From positions 310,001 through 374,000 of the forward strand of contig JAFJTR010000003.1 in the NCBI GenBank assembly GCA_022559985.1: DNA of 64,000 nucleotides, written 5' to 3'. The translations under genes were made by a program, and so were the position numbers. The notes beneath the pieces were generated by a model. It saw only the letters and a program-made list of their open reading frames with translations, ran no database searches and was not told where the DNA came from. Shown in pieces: positions 22,033 through 34,387 of the stretch (within the stretch, counting starts at the first letter, position 1; each line of letters starts with the position of its first letter). The stretch comes from Parastagonospora avenae f. sp. tritici 18332-5. Lineage: Eukaryota; Ascomycota; Dothideomycetes; Pleosporales; Phaeosphaeriaceae.

Positions 22033-23761
22033 GCCTGAGGTTGCAGTGGAGATTAGGTGTGGTGTTGGGCGGAGAGTTGGCCCTAACTGCTTGTGGGGTC
22101 CGTCAGTTTTGGCGGTTCGCAGCGGTCGTTACAACAGGTCTGGAGAGGGTTGAACGAAAGAGGAAAAGCAGCGGCAGATGCGCTTGCGTGGAAGGGGACT
22201 GGTAAAAACAGTTTGGGGGGCAGCGCGGCGACCTTTGTCATGTGGGTGGGCGGAATGCAAGGCAGGCGCTCGGTCGCACAGCGCTGCCGACGAAATAACA
22301 CTAACGCACTAGGCGGACGGGGCAGGGAATGGCTGGGGCTGGGGCAGCGAACAGTAGGTACGTACCGCTGCCGAAATGGACGACTCTTGCCTGTTTCTGT
22401 TTGCGACGGCGCGAGACGCGTCGAAACTCACAGCTTGCACGGGCGGGCGCGCTTGGCTACAGGAGGGGATGCAGACGCAGACGCAGACGCAGGGCTCTTG
22501 TTCGTGAATGCGAGGTGCGCGAGGTGCACGAGGTGGTGCTGTCTCAGGAAGGGAAAGCGGAAATGGACGAGATGGGCGATGCCGCGATGGTCAACGGCTG
22601 GACTTTATTGCACAGCTGATGGGACAGCGGCCTGGAATCAAGCATGGGGCGGATGCCGCTTAACACCCCTGGTCCGCACTGAATCACGCAGATCGTGCTG
22701 CGCGTGCAGAGGCGACCAAGGTGAAGGAGTACCATCAGCGTACGCGCAGGTGCTGTTGGTCGCTAGACTGCCGCCTGTATCTGGTGCCAACTCTCTGTCC
22801 CCAAGCCCAAACCCTGATGAAGCTGTCAGTCCGCTTCGAGCAGCGCAGCGGCCTCTCCCAGCCCAGTCGTGACAAGACCCCGTCGCTCGCTCAGGTGGGT
22901 GGCTCCTGCACCACCGCCAGCACCTCCACCAATGAGCGCGCGGCACGGTGGGTCGATCCTTCCTGCGCGCCGCCCATCAGCCAATCACCGCGCTGGCGCC
23001 TCTGACCTCAGCACTGCAACATTCACTGCCTACTCACTGAGGACATTCGTCTGAAGCACGCTGAGCTGAACTGTTATGATTCATCTTCACCGTCACGCTC
23101 ATACCATTCACTTCACCTGATTTCACCTCCCCCATTTCACGGCTGCAAGAGGAAAGGCGCCGACCCGCCAGCATCATTCGATGGGGAATGGCAGCCGCGC
23201 TCATGCACTGGCCCTACCGCCTTCCCCCTTTGGCATCGCGCGTCGGACATTGAGCAGCCACCAACTCCTTCACAGCAGGCCTCCCCATACCTAGGCACTC
23301 AACACCACGCCGGCGCTCGTGATAGCCCTTGCGCTGCACTGGAGCACTGCCAGTCGACGCCGTGCAGCGTGCTTTGAGCAAAAACTCCCCTCGTTACACC
23401 CAGATGCAACCTGTCCGGGCTGCCGAGACGCAGCGCCAAACAAATCGTACCACTATGGATTCTCGCGACGTGATTCGTCCGCCCCCAGCTCCTACACTAC
23501 TGAAACCGCCCACGCATCGTTGCGGGCCAACTGCGACGCCCTCTCGCAGTCCTTCTTAATGCTCGCCCCATCCGTTTTGACAATGCCATGTAGTTTGCGC
23601 TCCCGCCGTTTCTGCCGTCCTCTCTTCACCTTCTCTTCTCTTCTCTGTACTTAATTTGATCGACACAGTTTGAGCTCGCCGGACGGCTCCTGCGCTCGAC
23701 TTCCATTCTTTTCAACATCTCCCGCAGTCAGGACCGCGCCAGTCGCACCAATACCGCCACG
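22033..23761. other. Divergent promoter/leader region between Mcm1 and the tetraspanin
   Basis: 1.7 kb of GC-rich sequence between two divergent starts. It holds a long plus-strand open frame (22093-22872) with no ATG start, which I regard as chance in GC-rich DNA. A (GCAGAC)n microsatellite sits at about 22471-22492. From 23.0 kb onward the plus strand becomes pyrimidine-rich (CTTCTCTTCTCTTCTC at about 23630), as is common just upstream of fungal transcription starts. Confidence 0.5.
22471..22492. repeat. (GCAGAC)n microsatellite
   Basis: Three and a half tandem hexamers in the Mcm1/tetraspanin intergenic region. Confidence 0.8.
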
Positions 23762-24687
23762 ATGCCTACTAAACTGATGATGGTCTTTGTCGGCTTCGAC
23801 TTCCTCTTCGCCGGGTGCGGAGGACTGCTGCTGGGCTTCTCTCTCATGTCTGAGCAGTCGATGCGCAACACACCGACCGTGAACAACGTCACGCAGAACT
23901 TGTTGCTTGGGCAGTGTCCATTGACAGGTACGACGGCCTCATATTGAACGAAGACCTTCTCCACCATGTCGATATTGCCGCACTACTGTGGCGCGAGTCG
24001 TGACACGCATCACTGGATGGCACAGTACATGACGAACCGTACTAACAGTCCTCTAGCTGGTGTCGTCAATGCAATCTTCGTCTTCGTCACATTCCTTCTC
24101 TCGCTCCCAGGACTATTCCTCCCAACCAATCGAGGCTGGCTGCGCGCCCAGGGTTGGCTGGTCGTCGTCTGTGCAACCTTTACGCTCGGTCTTGGTCTTG
24201 CCATTTGGCTCGAGACGCTACAGACGCGCAAGAACCTTAGCAACATATGGGGCCGCGAGAGGCCGCTCATCCAAAGTCTCCTGCAACAAAAGGTGAGATC
24301 CTTCCATAAGCACTAGTATGGGGTTAGACCGAACATTGGACCACGTGGGGAGGCTACCGAACCCGGTCATTCCGATTGACGCAGCATGCAAGTCAGACGC
24401 TGACAGAAGCCTAGTTCGACTGCTGTGGCTACACAAACTCAACCACACCTCCATTTGTACAGGATGCCACCTGCACGAACCCTCTTGTTGCAGCGCAGAA
24501 GGGTGGTTGCATTGGTAAGTTCTCGTCCTTTGCCAACAGGTTCCTCGACCAGATCTTCACCGCCGCCTTTGGCATTGTCGGTATCGACGTCATTCTCGTT
24601 CTTTGCACCGCCATGGTCCTCAAGTACAGGATGGAGCAGGAGCGCTACCGCCACATTGACGAGAAGAACGGCTTTGGAGGATTGTAG
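23762..24687 (+). CDS. Tetraspanin family protein
   Basis: Three exons, 23762-23927, 24057-24292 and 24415-24687; 224 aa, the size of fungal tetraspanins such as Pls1. Four hydrophobic segments are seen: about residues 5-30, 57-80 (GVVNAIFVFVTFLLSLPG), 86-108 (GWLVVVCATFTLGLGLAIW) and 185-207 (IFTAAFGIVGIDVILVLCTAMVL). Between segments 3 and 4 is the large extracellular loop, with the diagnostic CCG motif (FDCCGYT at the start of exon 3) and two further cysteines (DATC, GGC). Fungal tetraspanins organise membrane microdomains; Pls1 is needed for appressorium penetration in several pathogens and Tsp3 is less defined. I cannot assign the subclass with certainty. The GTAAGT at 24519-24524 looks like a donor but lies in the coding frame (IGKFSSFANR), and using it would leave a 25-nt intron, so it was not spliced. 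Confidence 0.88.
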
Positions 24688-25862
24688 GTGCAAGCAGTGA
24701 GGAGAGGTAATACGCATTTCAACGCACGAAGCCTGCTCTGGAGGTTGTGGTAATAGTGAGACAAACAGCGGCTCTCACGTTCTGTCCCGTTCAACTCGCG
24801 TCAATTCTGCACTTAGCGTTTCGTCCCTACCTGTATAGACTACCCACAAAAAATGCCAATAACCACATCTACATCTGCAAAATTCCAAGTAACAATAGCC
24901 AAGCCCAATATCCGATGCAAAAAAGCACTATTCCCTGCCCTCACTAACCCGCGCTCGGCCTACTTTACCGACACCCAACGCGGGCGCGAACTCCTGACCC
25001 TACCTACTCCCAATCGCGCAAAGCCCCAGGGTCCAGAAGCCGCACCGCAAACCGTTCGCTCGGCAAACGGCACGCCAGCTGAAACGCTCGAGATACCTGT
25101 TCCTCGAGTGCGGAAGGCTTCATCCGGGGCGCTCTTTTGCAGCGCAAAGCCCAGGAGACTGGCGATTCGCGCCGAGGAGCACGTGGACTTCGGTATCGAT
25201 TTTCCAGACAGGGGGATGCAAGTGCATGGATTTTGTCCCGAGGCAAAATTGATCACAGGAACAGGAAATTGGGGATTGTTGTTGCGCCACGGAACTCCCG
25301 CAGATACTTCGTAGACCCTGAGATGCATGCACCAAGCAGAAAAAGGTTGCTTGCTTTACTCCATATCGCCGCGCAGACCACCTTTTTGGACGCGCAAGCC
25401 ACACACGCCGACGGACATTGATGCACGTGCGCGTGGCTCTGCATTTCTAATCTCGCTATGCAATGTGACAGGAGAAAAGGCGCAGATTTCCTCTTCTAGA
25501 ACGCGGGCTTGGCGGGGATGGATGAATACCTGGGTTGGCTTGCCTTTTTCGCCAAGGGGAGTTCGTGGCTGGTGGTTGGTTCATTTCGGACGGGGGCGGT
25601 GAAGAGGTTGGGATTGGGGGATTGGGGCCGGTATAGGGTGGGCCTGGTTGTTTATGCGGGGAGGGGGAGGGTTCGTTAATATGGGTTTTGGGTGGAAAGG
25701 GAAGGAGCGTGGGGGGATTGGCCGAGGAGAGGACGAGCGCATGTGAGAGAGAGGACTGATGGTGTGGAAGAAATGGTTGTGCTGCTTAGAACGAACTATG
25801 GATAGTTGCTGTGACCTGTGTAGAATGGCTTTCCGACCGCCAAATCATGCGAGGCGCTCCAA
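24688..25862. other. Intergenic, convergent 3' ends, 1.2 kb
   Basis: Between the stops of the tetraspanin and the minus-strand gene. A 153-codon plus-strand frame (24853-25314) and antisense frames overlap each other and show no domain. The 25.55-25.75 kb part is strongly G-rich on the plus strand (GGGGATTGGGGCCGG and similar). Confidence 0.5.
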
Positions 25863-28219
25863 CTAAGACGCAGTCTCCGTGTCGATTTGCGCGGTAACGG
25901 CATCATCCGTGTCGTCGTCTTGGTCGAAGATGCCACCTCCTGCAGGCGCGTTCTTGCGAGCCTTTGCCACTCTGCGGAAGATGTCTGTGACTTTGAGTTG
26001 CTTCACTTCGTCATCGTCGCCAAAGACGTCGTGAATCTTCTTGCCGCCGATGCGCACGGCATGCTCGAGGCGCGAACACAAACGCTCCACACTGTCCTTT
26101 GCATCTAAAATCGTGAGATCGGCTACTGCACCTGCTTCGATGATGGAGTTGCCGAGCACCTTGATCTGCTGGGCAAGCGCGTCCACTTCTTTGTTGAAGT
26201 TTTTGACCTCGTCCATCTCTAGAGTCGGCGCTAGGATGGGTGATGAACCTTGGCGAGACGGCGCTGGACTGAGCAGTGGTTGGTAGGGGACTGATGAGAG
26301 GCCTGGACCGACCGCAATGTCGAGAAGCGTCATGCGTGCTGTGAGGAAACGATAGTCGGTATCTTTGTTTATGCGGAAATTTGGTGATGTCTTTAGAAGC
26401 TTATGTATGAACGCTGGCATCTCAGGGTCTCCGAGAGGCACCTCAACTGCACCTGGGTGAACAAGGAACGATAACGCAAGATGCCGTTGGAAGTACGCCG
26501 TCAAGGGGGATCGGGCAGGTAAAGCGTAGACAAGATTCCTCTGCATGACAGGATGAGTGATGTGGGCAAGGAGTTGTGGCAATACATCGCTGAGCTGTGA
26601 GACGATTAGAGTCTGAACGTCATCCTGAGGTTGGGAGCTCCCTACGCCCTGGACCAGGTTTCGGTTGTCGACGAAGTTGCACACTGTTGCTTCTATAGCA
26701 TCCTGAATAGCTGAAAGGACATATGGATCGGCCAGGATCCGATCATCCAAGCAAGTGTGGATGAGTATGGATAAGGCGTAGCTTCTAGCTTTGATCCGCA
26801 GACTGAGCGGAGTTAGTTGACATTGTATTTCTAATTGATATGGCACTCACTGAGGTGCCGCTCTTGCAAGTAGCCTTGCAATCGATTTTATTGAGCGCGG
26901 AAGTGGAGTGGCCAAACTTTTCTGAGGATCGACAGACGGAGTGACCTGGGTTGTCATGTTCCAACTTGCCATATCAGCTCCAGCGTATCTGAAGATTTGG
27001 TCTAGTTTGTCTCGATCCAATAGCTTACGAAGATGGTGGTCATGCGCCTGGGGTCGCTTAGCGGAATGATACAAAGTGTTCGTCGAAAGCAAGATACCTC
27101 CAGAATCTCCAAGTACTTCAAGTCGAGAGCATCACTGCGCTCAAAGCATACTGGCAAAGTCAGTATAGATGAGAGTGAGAAACAATTCAACTCACTCTGG
27201 TCTATCATCCATGAGGCGAGTTCTTCGGGGAGGTCCTGTATCCGGAATGCTTGATGCGCGAAGCCAGCCAAGAACGCTTGGTCTCTTGTAGATTCATCTT
27301 CGCCCTTTAGCAACATAAATTATGCGGGTACAAATTCCGTACCTCGAAAAGATGTCGTCCAGCGATGCTTGGGTAAGCAGCTCAAGGGAAAGCTTGATTG
27401 GGTAGCAGGAGATTTCTGCGTGTCGCTGAAAAAATGGAACACATGCTCGACGTGAGTAGCATTCGTTCGCTGCATTGCAAGGAATAATCGATGCGCCTTC
27501 TCGGGATCGTCGTCGTCTTGGACGGCTTGACCCAGGGCGTTTTCATCAAACACAAAGTCTTTGTTGAAGGCTTCCTCGACATGGTTTTCGAGATCAGCTT
27601 TCCGCTCATTGATGATCAGCTCAAGCTCCCTGCTCTTTTTGGCAGTTTCGACGACGCGGTTGAGATGGTCCTGTTTGCTCTTCACTTTCTTCTCAGGCTT
27701 GCGCAGTCCGTCTTCATCATATTGAGTGGTTCGCTTTGAGCGGGTAATTGGTGCGACTGCCTTAAAACCAGTAGTAGGTACACCAAAATCTAGCTCCTCA
27801 AGCGAATCGTCATCGGAATCGGAATTGAGTACCACATGCTCGCCGTTGGAAACAACTCTTTTGCTCACGCCTGAATTGACAGATGTTTGTGACGTGGTAG
27901 GTGGCTGTGCGTCAGGGCTATAGGCAGAGTCGTTGATTGGCACAGGCGGCACGGCAGAAGCACTGGGGCTGGAATGTGCAACAGATCTATGCGTACTTTG
28001 AGGCGCTGAGGCTTGGTGCAGGTTAGTCCGGGGAAGAGCAGTTGGCCCGGGACGCGTGCTGCTTGCGTCTACGATAGAGTGGAATGTCAGCCTCTTGCAC
28101 CCAGAACTGGTAGGAACGTGGGTACCTTGCAGCTGTGGGGCGTCGTTGGCACTCTCCTGTATCTTGCGCGGCACAGGCTTGAAGAAGTCTTTTATGCTTG
28201 GTTTCTTATGTGACTTCAT
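25863..28219 (-). CDS. Hypothetical nuclear protein; possible Smc5/6-associated (Nse6/SLF2-like) factor
   Basis: Five exons, 28219-27343, 27297-27196, 27150-27098, 27047-26851 and 26802-25863; 722 aa with all phases closing. The N-terminus KKPSIKDFFKPVPRK resembles a PCNA-interacting (PIP) box followed by basic residues. Residues 20-200 are Ser/Pro-rich and disordered, with an acidic patch (NSDSDDDSLEEL) and a basic patch (RKPEKKVKSKQD). From about residue 205 the protein is helical; conserved-looking blocks include RLFLAMQRTNATHVEHVFHFF, FPLSCLPKHRWTTSF, and ESTRDQAFLAGFAHQAF across intron 1. The C-terminal 300 residues are helical with an acidic end. This arrangement recalls fungal proteins with the CANIN domain (Nse6/SLF2), but that is from memory and I rate it weak. 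The gene model is firm; the function is not. Confidence 0.7.
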
Positions 28220-29533
28220 CTTCACCAACTGAGTGCGGCTCAGAGATGGTGGGGTGGTGTTGATGCTTGGCGAAATTGAATTCGACCGCGTCGCGTCGTC
28301 CGGGCGTGCTCACGTGCCGCGGCTTCCTTAGGGGCCGCTCCCGTGGACGCGCTTCATTAAAACATGCATTCGGAGTGGGAACGCAGCGGCTTCCGTGCTG
28401 CGCGTTCGTGAGGCTTTTCGGAGACAAATTGCTCGGGCCTTTATTGCGCATGAAGTTCGATCACGTTGTTATGCTGGTGCCGCAACATGTGCCCTCCAGG
28501 CCAGATCTGCCTTCCGAGTCTCACAGGCGCAAGGCACACTCCCGAGATACTGGGCCCCAGGGCTGTCAGATCGTGTTATAACAGATCGCTTAAGCGGTTA
28601 CACGTAGTTAATTTGCGCGTATGAAACTGCCAATGCGAGCCTAAGACGCCCAGATTGCATGTCTGCTACAAGAAACCGAATTACATAGCCATGTCGGTCG
28701 GATACTTTCTTCACAAGCGCAAGTGGAAGTAAAGCATTTGTCGCTATGCTCAGAAAGGCTGCTGACGGGACCCGGATGGTTCATGCCCGTTGCCCGTCCA
28801 GGGTAGCGGCGCAGTTTATTTGCTGACGGGCTGAGTGTTGCCAGGCTGTGACAAGCTGGGCCCGAGACGATCATCAATCTGGTCGACAGGGACGCGGTGG
28901 CTCGTAATAACGAACGCCCGGCGACGTGTCCTCGAAGACGTCCAGGTCCATATTGAATCAGGAAGGCAGCTGAATTTTCGCATGTTTGACCAGTTGACGT
29001 GCTTGATCGTGCTGAAGCGGACCATTTCTGGATTTAAATCTAGCGTCGCGTTTAAGTAAAAGCCGAGCGGGCTTCGTACGGGACGTTTGGACAGTAGGCT
29101 CAAGAACAGCATCATAGCGAACCGCCACCAGCGACTTCCCACGCCGCCCGCGCCCATGGATTACACACGCTTATGCGACTTTAATCGTCGTAACATCGCC
29201 CTCTCGCATACACAGTAATCTCACCCACTCACTCACTGCGCCCTGTTTTTGGTGTTGTTGGACGGCAGGCGTACGCATCCCTGGGATTCCCTACATAATA
29301 TCCGCGCTGCCGAGAGTTACGACGATCTTCCTTCTGGCCTCAACCCCCTTCACTCTCTGCCACACCACCACCACCGCCGGACCCTCGCAAACACATCCCA
29401 CCACGCGCTGCTGTTTGCCCTCCAGCCGAATTGGCCCTGCTTGCTCTCCTACAGCCCTTCCGGCTGAGGCCGGCCGCCCTTTGAAGCTTAGCAGCACCCG
29501 CGATCCTCCGCGGCGAGCGACCCGATCGCGACA
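28220..29533. other. Divergent promoter region upstream of the flippase gene
   Basis: 1.3 kb between two divergent starts. It contains one minus-strand ATG-initiated frame (28816-29157), listed separately with low confidence, and otherwise only short conflicting frames. Confidence 0.5.
28816..29157 (-). CDS. Possible small hypothetical protein (doubtful)
   Basis: A 113-codon ATG-initiated frame with a basic start, a short hydrophobic stretch (FAMMLFLSLLS), and mixed composition afterwards. It lies in the divergent promoter between two solid genes. No family, no intron and no supporting context; roughly as likely to be chance as real. Confidence 0.25.
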   Translation of the reverse strand: MGAGGVGSRWWRFAMMLFLSLLSKRPVRSPLGFYLNATLDLNPEMVRFSTIKHVNWSNMRKFSCLPDSIWTWTSSRTRRRAFVITSHRVPVDQIDDRLGPSLSQPGNTQPVSK

Positions 29534-32500
29534 ATGACGCTGCAGCCGCCCCAGCACGATGACATGATGGACATTGAGCAGGTCGAGACGTCGCATCCAC
29601 AGAAGCGTATACGATGGGCAACACATCGCGCGACAGGCGTGAAAGCGCAAAACAAGAGGGAGAGCCTCAAGGCCCGGTTGCACCGGCGGATAGGCTCGGG
29701 CGAGAAACGCGACTCGCTAGGCAAAGAGGGAGGATTGCCAGGCGATCCCACGCCCGACAGCTCAGATGCAGGCAGCGACGAGCCAGACGGTGGACGGAGG
29801 GTCTACTTCAACGTACCCCTGCCGCAGACGGAGCGCGACGAGGACGGCCACCCCACTGCACAGTACGCGCGCAACAAGATAAGAACGGCCAAATACACCC
29901 CTCTCAGTTTCGTGCCCAAGAACTTGTGGTTCCAGTTCCACAACATTGCGAACGTCTACTTTTTGTTCATTATTATCTTGGGTGTAAGTACTCCCGGACC
30001 GCAGCATCCGGCGACCCGCTGACCAGCATTTTTCCGCAGATTTTCTCCATTTTCGGTGCCAGTAATCCTGCGCTGAATGCCGTGCCGCTCATTGTCATCC
30101 TCGTCGTTACTGCCATCAAGGATGCTATTGAGGACTGGCGGAGAACCGTCCTGGACATGGAACTGAACAACGCCCCCGTACACAGGCTAGTCGATTTTAA
30201 CAACGTCAATACTGCGGAAGATACGGTATCCTTGTGGCGCAAGATCAAGAAGGCAAGCACGCGAGGCATCATCTCGACATGGCGCGCAATCAAAAAGGTG
30301 AAGACGAAGAAGGGCAAGGGCACGAAGGGTGGTGAACATGGCGGAGTGGCTGGAGATGGCACGCGACCCTCGATCGACACGCGACGACCGTCAAATGCTT
30401 CACACAGAGAATCCTACTTCGACTCCGAGGACGGCATCCAAATGACCCCCGTTCCCTCCCCGCTACCCGGACAGTCTCCAAGCCATTCACCGCCACTGAC
30501 GACCGGGCCCGGCCAGAACGACAAAATCCGAGGTGCCGACACCAAGGGCACTGTGCAAAAGAAGTTTTGGGGCAGCGTCATGAACCCCTACAAGACGGCG
30601 CCCGAGAAGGCGCGCTTCAAGAAAGATGCGTGGAAGAACGTCCAGGTCGGCGATTTTGTTCGCTTGTACAACGACGAAGAAATTCCCGCCGATGTGGTGG
30701 TGCTCTCGACATCCTCCGACGATGGGGCCTGCTATGTGGAGACCAAGAATCTGGACGGCGAAACAAATTTGAAAGTACGCAACGCCATTCACGCTACGCG
30801 GGACGTCCGACACGCTCGACACTGCGAACGCGCCGAGTTCGTCATCGAAAGCGAAGGTCCACACTCGAACCTCTATTCGTACAGTGCCGCCATCCGATGG
30901 CAACAGCACAATGTCAAAGATCCGGAAACTCCAACTTATGAGATGGTCGAGCCCATTTCGATCAACAACCTGCTCCTTCGTGGATGTCAATTGCGCAACA
31001 CCGAGTGGGTTCTCGGTGTGGTCGTGTTCACCGGTGAAGAGACGAAGATCATGATCAACTCGGGAATTACGCCTAGCAAGCGCGCTAGAATTTCGAAAGA
31101 ACTCAACTGGAATGTTGTTTACAACTTCGTCGTCCTCTTCGGACTGTGTCTGATCTCGGGAATCGTATTAGGTGTGACCTGGGCAAGAAGCGACACCTCG
31201 CATTCTATTTTTGAATATGGTTCTTATGGAAACAACCCTGCCACAGACGGAGTCATTGCCTTCTGGGCTGGTGTGATTCTATTCCAGAATTTGGTCCCCA
31301 TCTCCCTTTACATTACCTTGGAAATCATTCGCACATTGCAAGCGCTCTTCATTTATAGCGACGTGCAAATGTACTACGAGAAGATCGATTATCCGTGCAC
31401 ACCCAAATCATGGAACATCTCGGACGATGTCGGACAGGTCGAATACATCTTCTCAGACAAGACAGGAACCCTCACACAAAACGTCATGGAATTCAAAAAG
31501 TGCACTATCAATGGCGTACCCTACGGAGAGGCTTACACCGAGGCACAGGCTGGTATGCAACGACGACAAGGCATTGACGTTGAGGTTGAAGGTGCTCGTG
31601 CACGCGAACAGATAGCCCGGGACCGCGTACGAATGTTGGAAGGCATTCGCAAGTTGCACAACAACCCATACCTCTGGGATGAGGATCTCACGTTCATCGC
31701 ACCCGATTACGTTGATGACCTCGCGGGCGAAGCCGGGAAAGAGCAACAGGCGGCCAACGAAAGCTTCATGATCGCCTTGGCTTTGTGCCATACTGTCGTG
31801 ACTGAGCGGACTCCTGGCGATCCTCCAAAGATCGAGTTTAAGGCCCAATCCCCCGATGAGGCTGCTCTAGTAGCTACTGCTCGTGATTGCGGCTTTACAT
31901 TCGTCGGCCGTCAAGACGATCGTCTCATTGTTAACGTCATGGGAGAGGAGCGTAGGTACCAGGTCCTCAACACCCTTGAATTCAACTCTACCAGGAAGCG
32001 AATGAGTGCCATCATCAGAATGCCCAATGGCAAGATCATGCTCTTCTGCAAAGGAGCAGACAGCATGATCTACTCCAGGCTGATTCCCAACGAACAACGT
32101 CAACTTCGCGCGACCACTGGTGAGCATCTCGAGATGTTTGCTCGTGAGGGACTTCGAACTCTGTGTATTGCACAAAGGGAGATCCCAGACGAGGAGTATG
32201 AGGAGTGGAACAGGGACTACGACATTGCCGCCAATGCCGTTGTTGGACGTGAAGACAAGCTTGAAGAGGTATCGGACCGCATTGAAAATCACCTCTGGCT
32301 CGTTGGAGGCACTGCTATCGAGGATCGACTACAGGATGGCGTTCCTGAGTCCATCTCACTTCTTGGCCAGGCTGGTATCAAACTCTGGGTCTTGACTGGT
32401 GACAAGGTTGAGACAGCCATCAATATCGGCTTTTCTTGCAACTTGCTCGACAACGACATGGATCTTATCATTCTGAAGGTCACTGACGACAACATATCAT

Positions 32501-34387
32501 CCATCGAGGCACAGCTCGACGAGAAATTGAAGATCTTTGGGCTTACAGGCTCTGAAGAAGAGCTTGCTGCCGCACAATCCGACCACGAACCCCCACCACC
32601 AACCCACGCTATCATTATTGATGGCGACACGCTCAAACTCGCTTTGGACGAAAGCATGAAGAGGAAGTTCTTGCTACTATGCAGGCGCTGCCGATCAGTT
32701 CTTTGCTGCCGTGTCAGTCCCAGTCAAAAGGCCGCCGTTGTCAACATGGTCAAGACTGGCCTGGACTGCTTGACTTTGGCCATCGGTGACGGAGCCAACG
32801 ATGTTGCCATGATTCAAGAAGCACACGTTGGTGTTGGTATTGCCGGTGTCGAAGGCCGGGCGGCAGTCATGTCTTCGGATTACGCAATTGGACAGTTCCG
32901 CTTCCTCACTCGTCTTGTGCTTGTTCATGGACGATGGTCGTACCGCAGGCTTGCGGAGACTATCGCTAATTTCTTCTACAAGGTAAGTTAGTACAAAACT
33001 ATCGCTACTTCACACATACTAACATACACAGAACATTATCTGGGTGTTCGCCCTTTTCTGGTACCAGATCTACACCAATTTTGACAGCCAGTATATTTTC
33101 GACTACACCTACATTATCTTCTTTAACCTTGCATTTACGTCACTCCCTGTCATCGTTATGGGTGTTCTGGATCAAGATGTCGACGACAGAGTCTCACTGG
33201 CCGTCCCTCAACTTTACCGTCGTGGCATCGAACGGAAAGAGTGGACGCAGCCAAAGTTCTGGTATGTGTAAATGATGACTTTAGCTACAACGACTTTGCT
33301 AATACAACATAGGGCATACATGTTCGATGGTGTATATCAATCCTTGATTGCATTCTATTTCGTCTACGAAATCTTCGAAGCCGGTACTTTCGCTACTGAA
33401 AGTGGGCTTGATCTGGCCGAATACAGGCGCATGGGTATTTACGCCGCCACCGCAGCTGTCTGCGCCGCCAACATTTACGTTCTTTACAACTCGTACCGCT
33501 GGGATTGGCTAATGCTTCTCATTATCGTCATCAGTACCCTACTCGTCTGGACATGGACTGGTATCTACACGTCCTTTACTTCAAGTGCTCAGTTTTACAA
33601 GGCTGGCGCAGAAGTGTACGGCAACATCAACTTCTGGGCCTACCTTTTGGTCGCCGTCATTGCATGTTTGCTTCCCCGATTTATCTTCAAATATGCCCAG
33701 AAGACGTACTTTCCCCTCGACGTGGACATCATCCGCGAACAAGTCCAGCAAGGCAAATTCGACTACCTCCGCAACACTACCAGCTATCTGCCTCCGCCTC
33801 CCAGCAAAGTCGCCACTGATAAAGCCGAACCTGCCGACGCCGATGCGACGAAGTACAAGGCCGCAAATGCTGAACCAGCAGACGAAGATGTACGACCGAT
33901 CTACCCACCGTCCGTTGCGCCAACTGCTACAACGCACAACCCGCGAAGTCAAAATGGTTCAAACAGCACCGACTACACCTTCCGCCGTAGTACGGATGGT
34001 ATGCCCCTTGCGACCGAGCCTATGCCTGCTGTCTCTCGCGTATCAACAGAATTCCGCGTGCGGCCCAGCTTCGACCGCGCGCGAATGTCCATGGACCGAG
34101 TGCGCCCCAGTTTCGAAGCCAGTAACGACTTCACATCGGCAGCCATGCTTACCCGCTTGGAGTCGTCGCATAGTCGCAACAGCTTCCACGGCCAACGGCA
34201 GAGTGTCCAAGGCATGGGCCAGGGCCATACAAGCACACAGCCCAACCTGGGCAGTCGATTGCGCAACGCCATCCGTCGCGCAACAATCACGCGGGAAGAC
34301 GCACCGACAGATTTAGAAGGTCTGCCTCCTATGCCCAAGTCTCCCAAGCCAGGGTCAAAAAGTCCACCCAACAGTCCACCGCGGTAG
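29534..34387 (+). CDS. P4-type ATPase, phospholipid flippase (Dnf1/Dnf2-like)
   Basis: Four exons, 29534-29983, 30040-32982, 33032-33261 and 33313-34387; 1565 aa, close to yeast Dnf1/Dnf2 in size. P4-ATPases move phospholipids from the outer to the inner leaflet of plasma and endosomal membranes with a Cdc50-type partner. Seen: TAKYTPLSFVPKNLWFQFHNIANVYFL as the first membrane entry; the actuator loop DGETNLK; the PISLYITLE motif of P4 enzymes in membrane segment 4; phosphorylation motif DKTGTLT with Asp623; KGADSMIY in the nucleotide domain; TGDKVETAINIGFSCNLL; and GDGANDVAMIQ from residue 1066. A basic, Ser-rich insertion lies between segments 2 and 3 (about 190-330). The 220-residue C-terminal tail is disordered with many Arg-Pro-Ser repeats (RPSFDRAR, RPSFEAS) and is probably a kinase-regulated region. 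Introns 2 and 3 lie in the C-terminal membrane domain. Confidence 0.97.

Noticed and set aside
22093..22872. 259-codon plus-strand open frame upstream of Mcm1
   Set aside because: No ATG start, Cys/Arg/Trp-rich composition typical of GC-rich noncoding frames, and it lies in a divergent promoter.
24519..24543. GTAAGT...CAG as a third intron in the tetraspanin
   Set aside because: It would be a 25-nt intron and the region reads in frame as IGKFSSFANR.
24853..25314. 153-codon plus-strand frame between convergent genes
   Set aside because: Antisense frames are equally open; no motif; sits in a 3' intergenic stretch.
27420..27436. TTTTTTCAG acceptor in exon 1 of the 722-aa gene
   Set aside because: No donor at a suitable distance, and the unspliced frame leads cleanly into the next exon.
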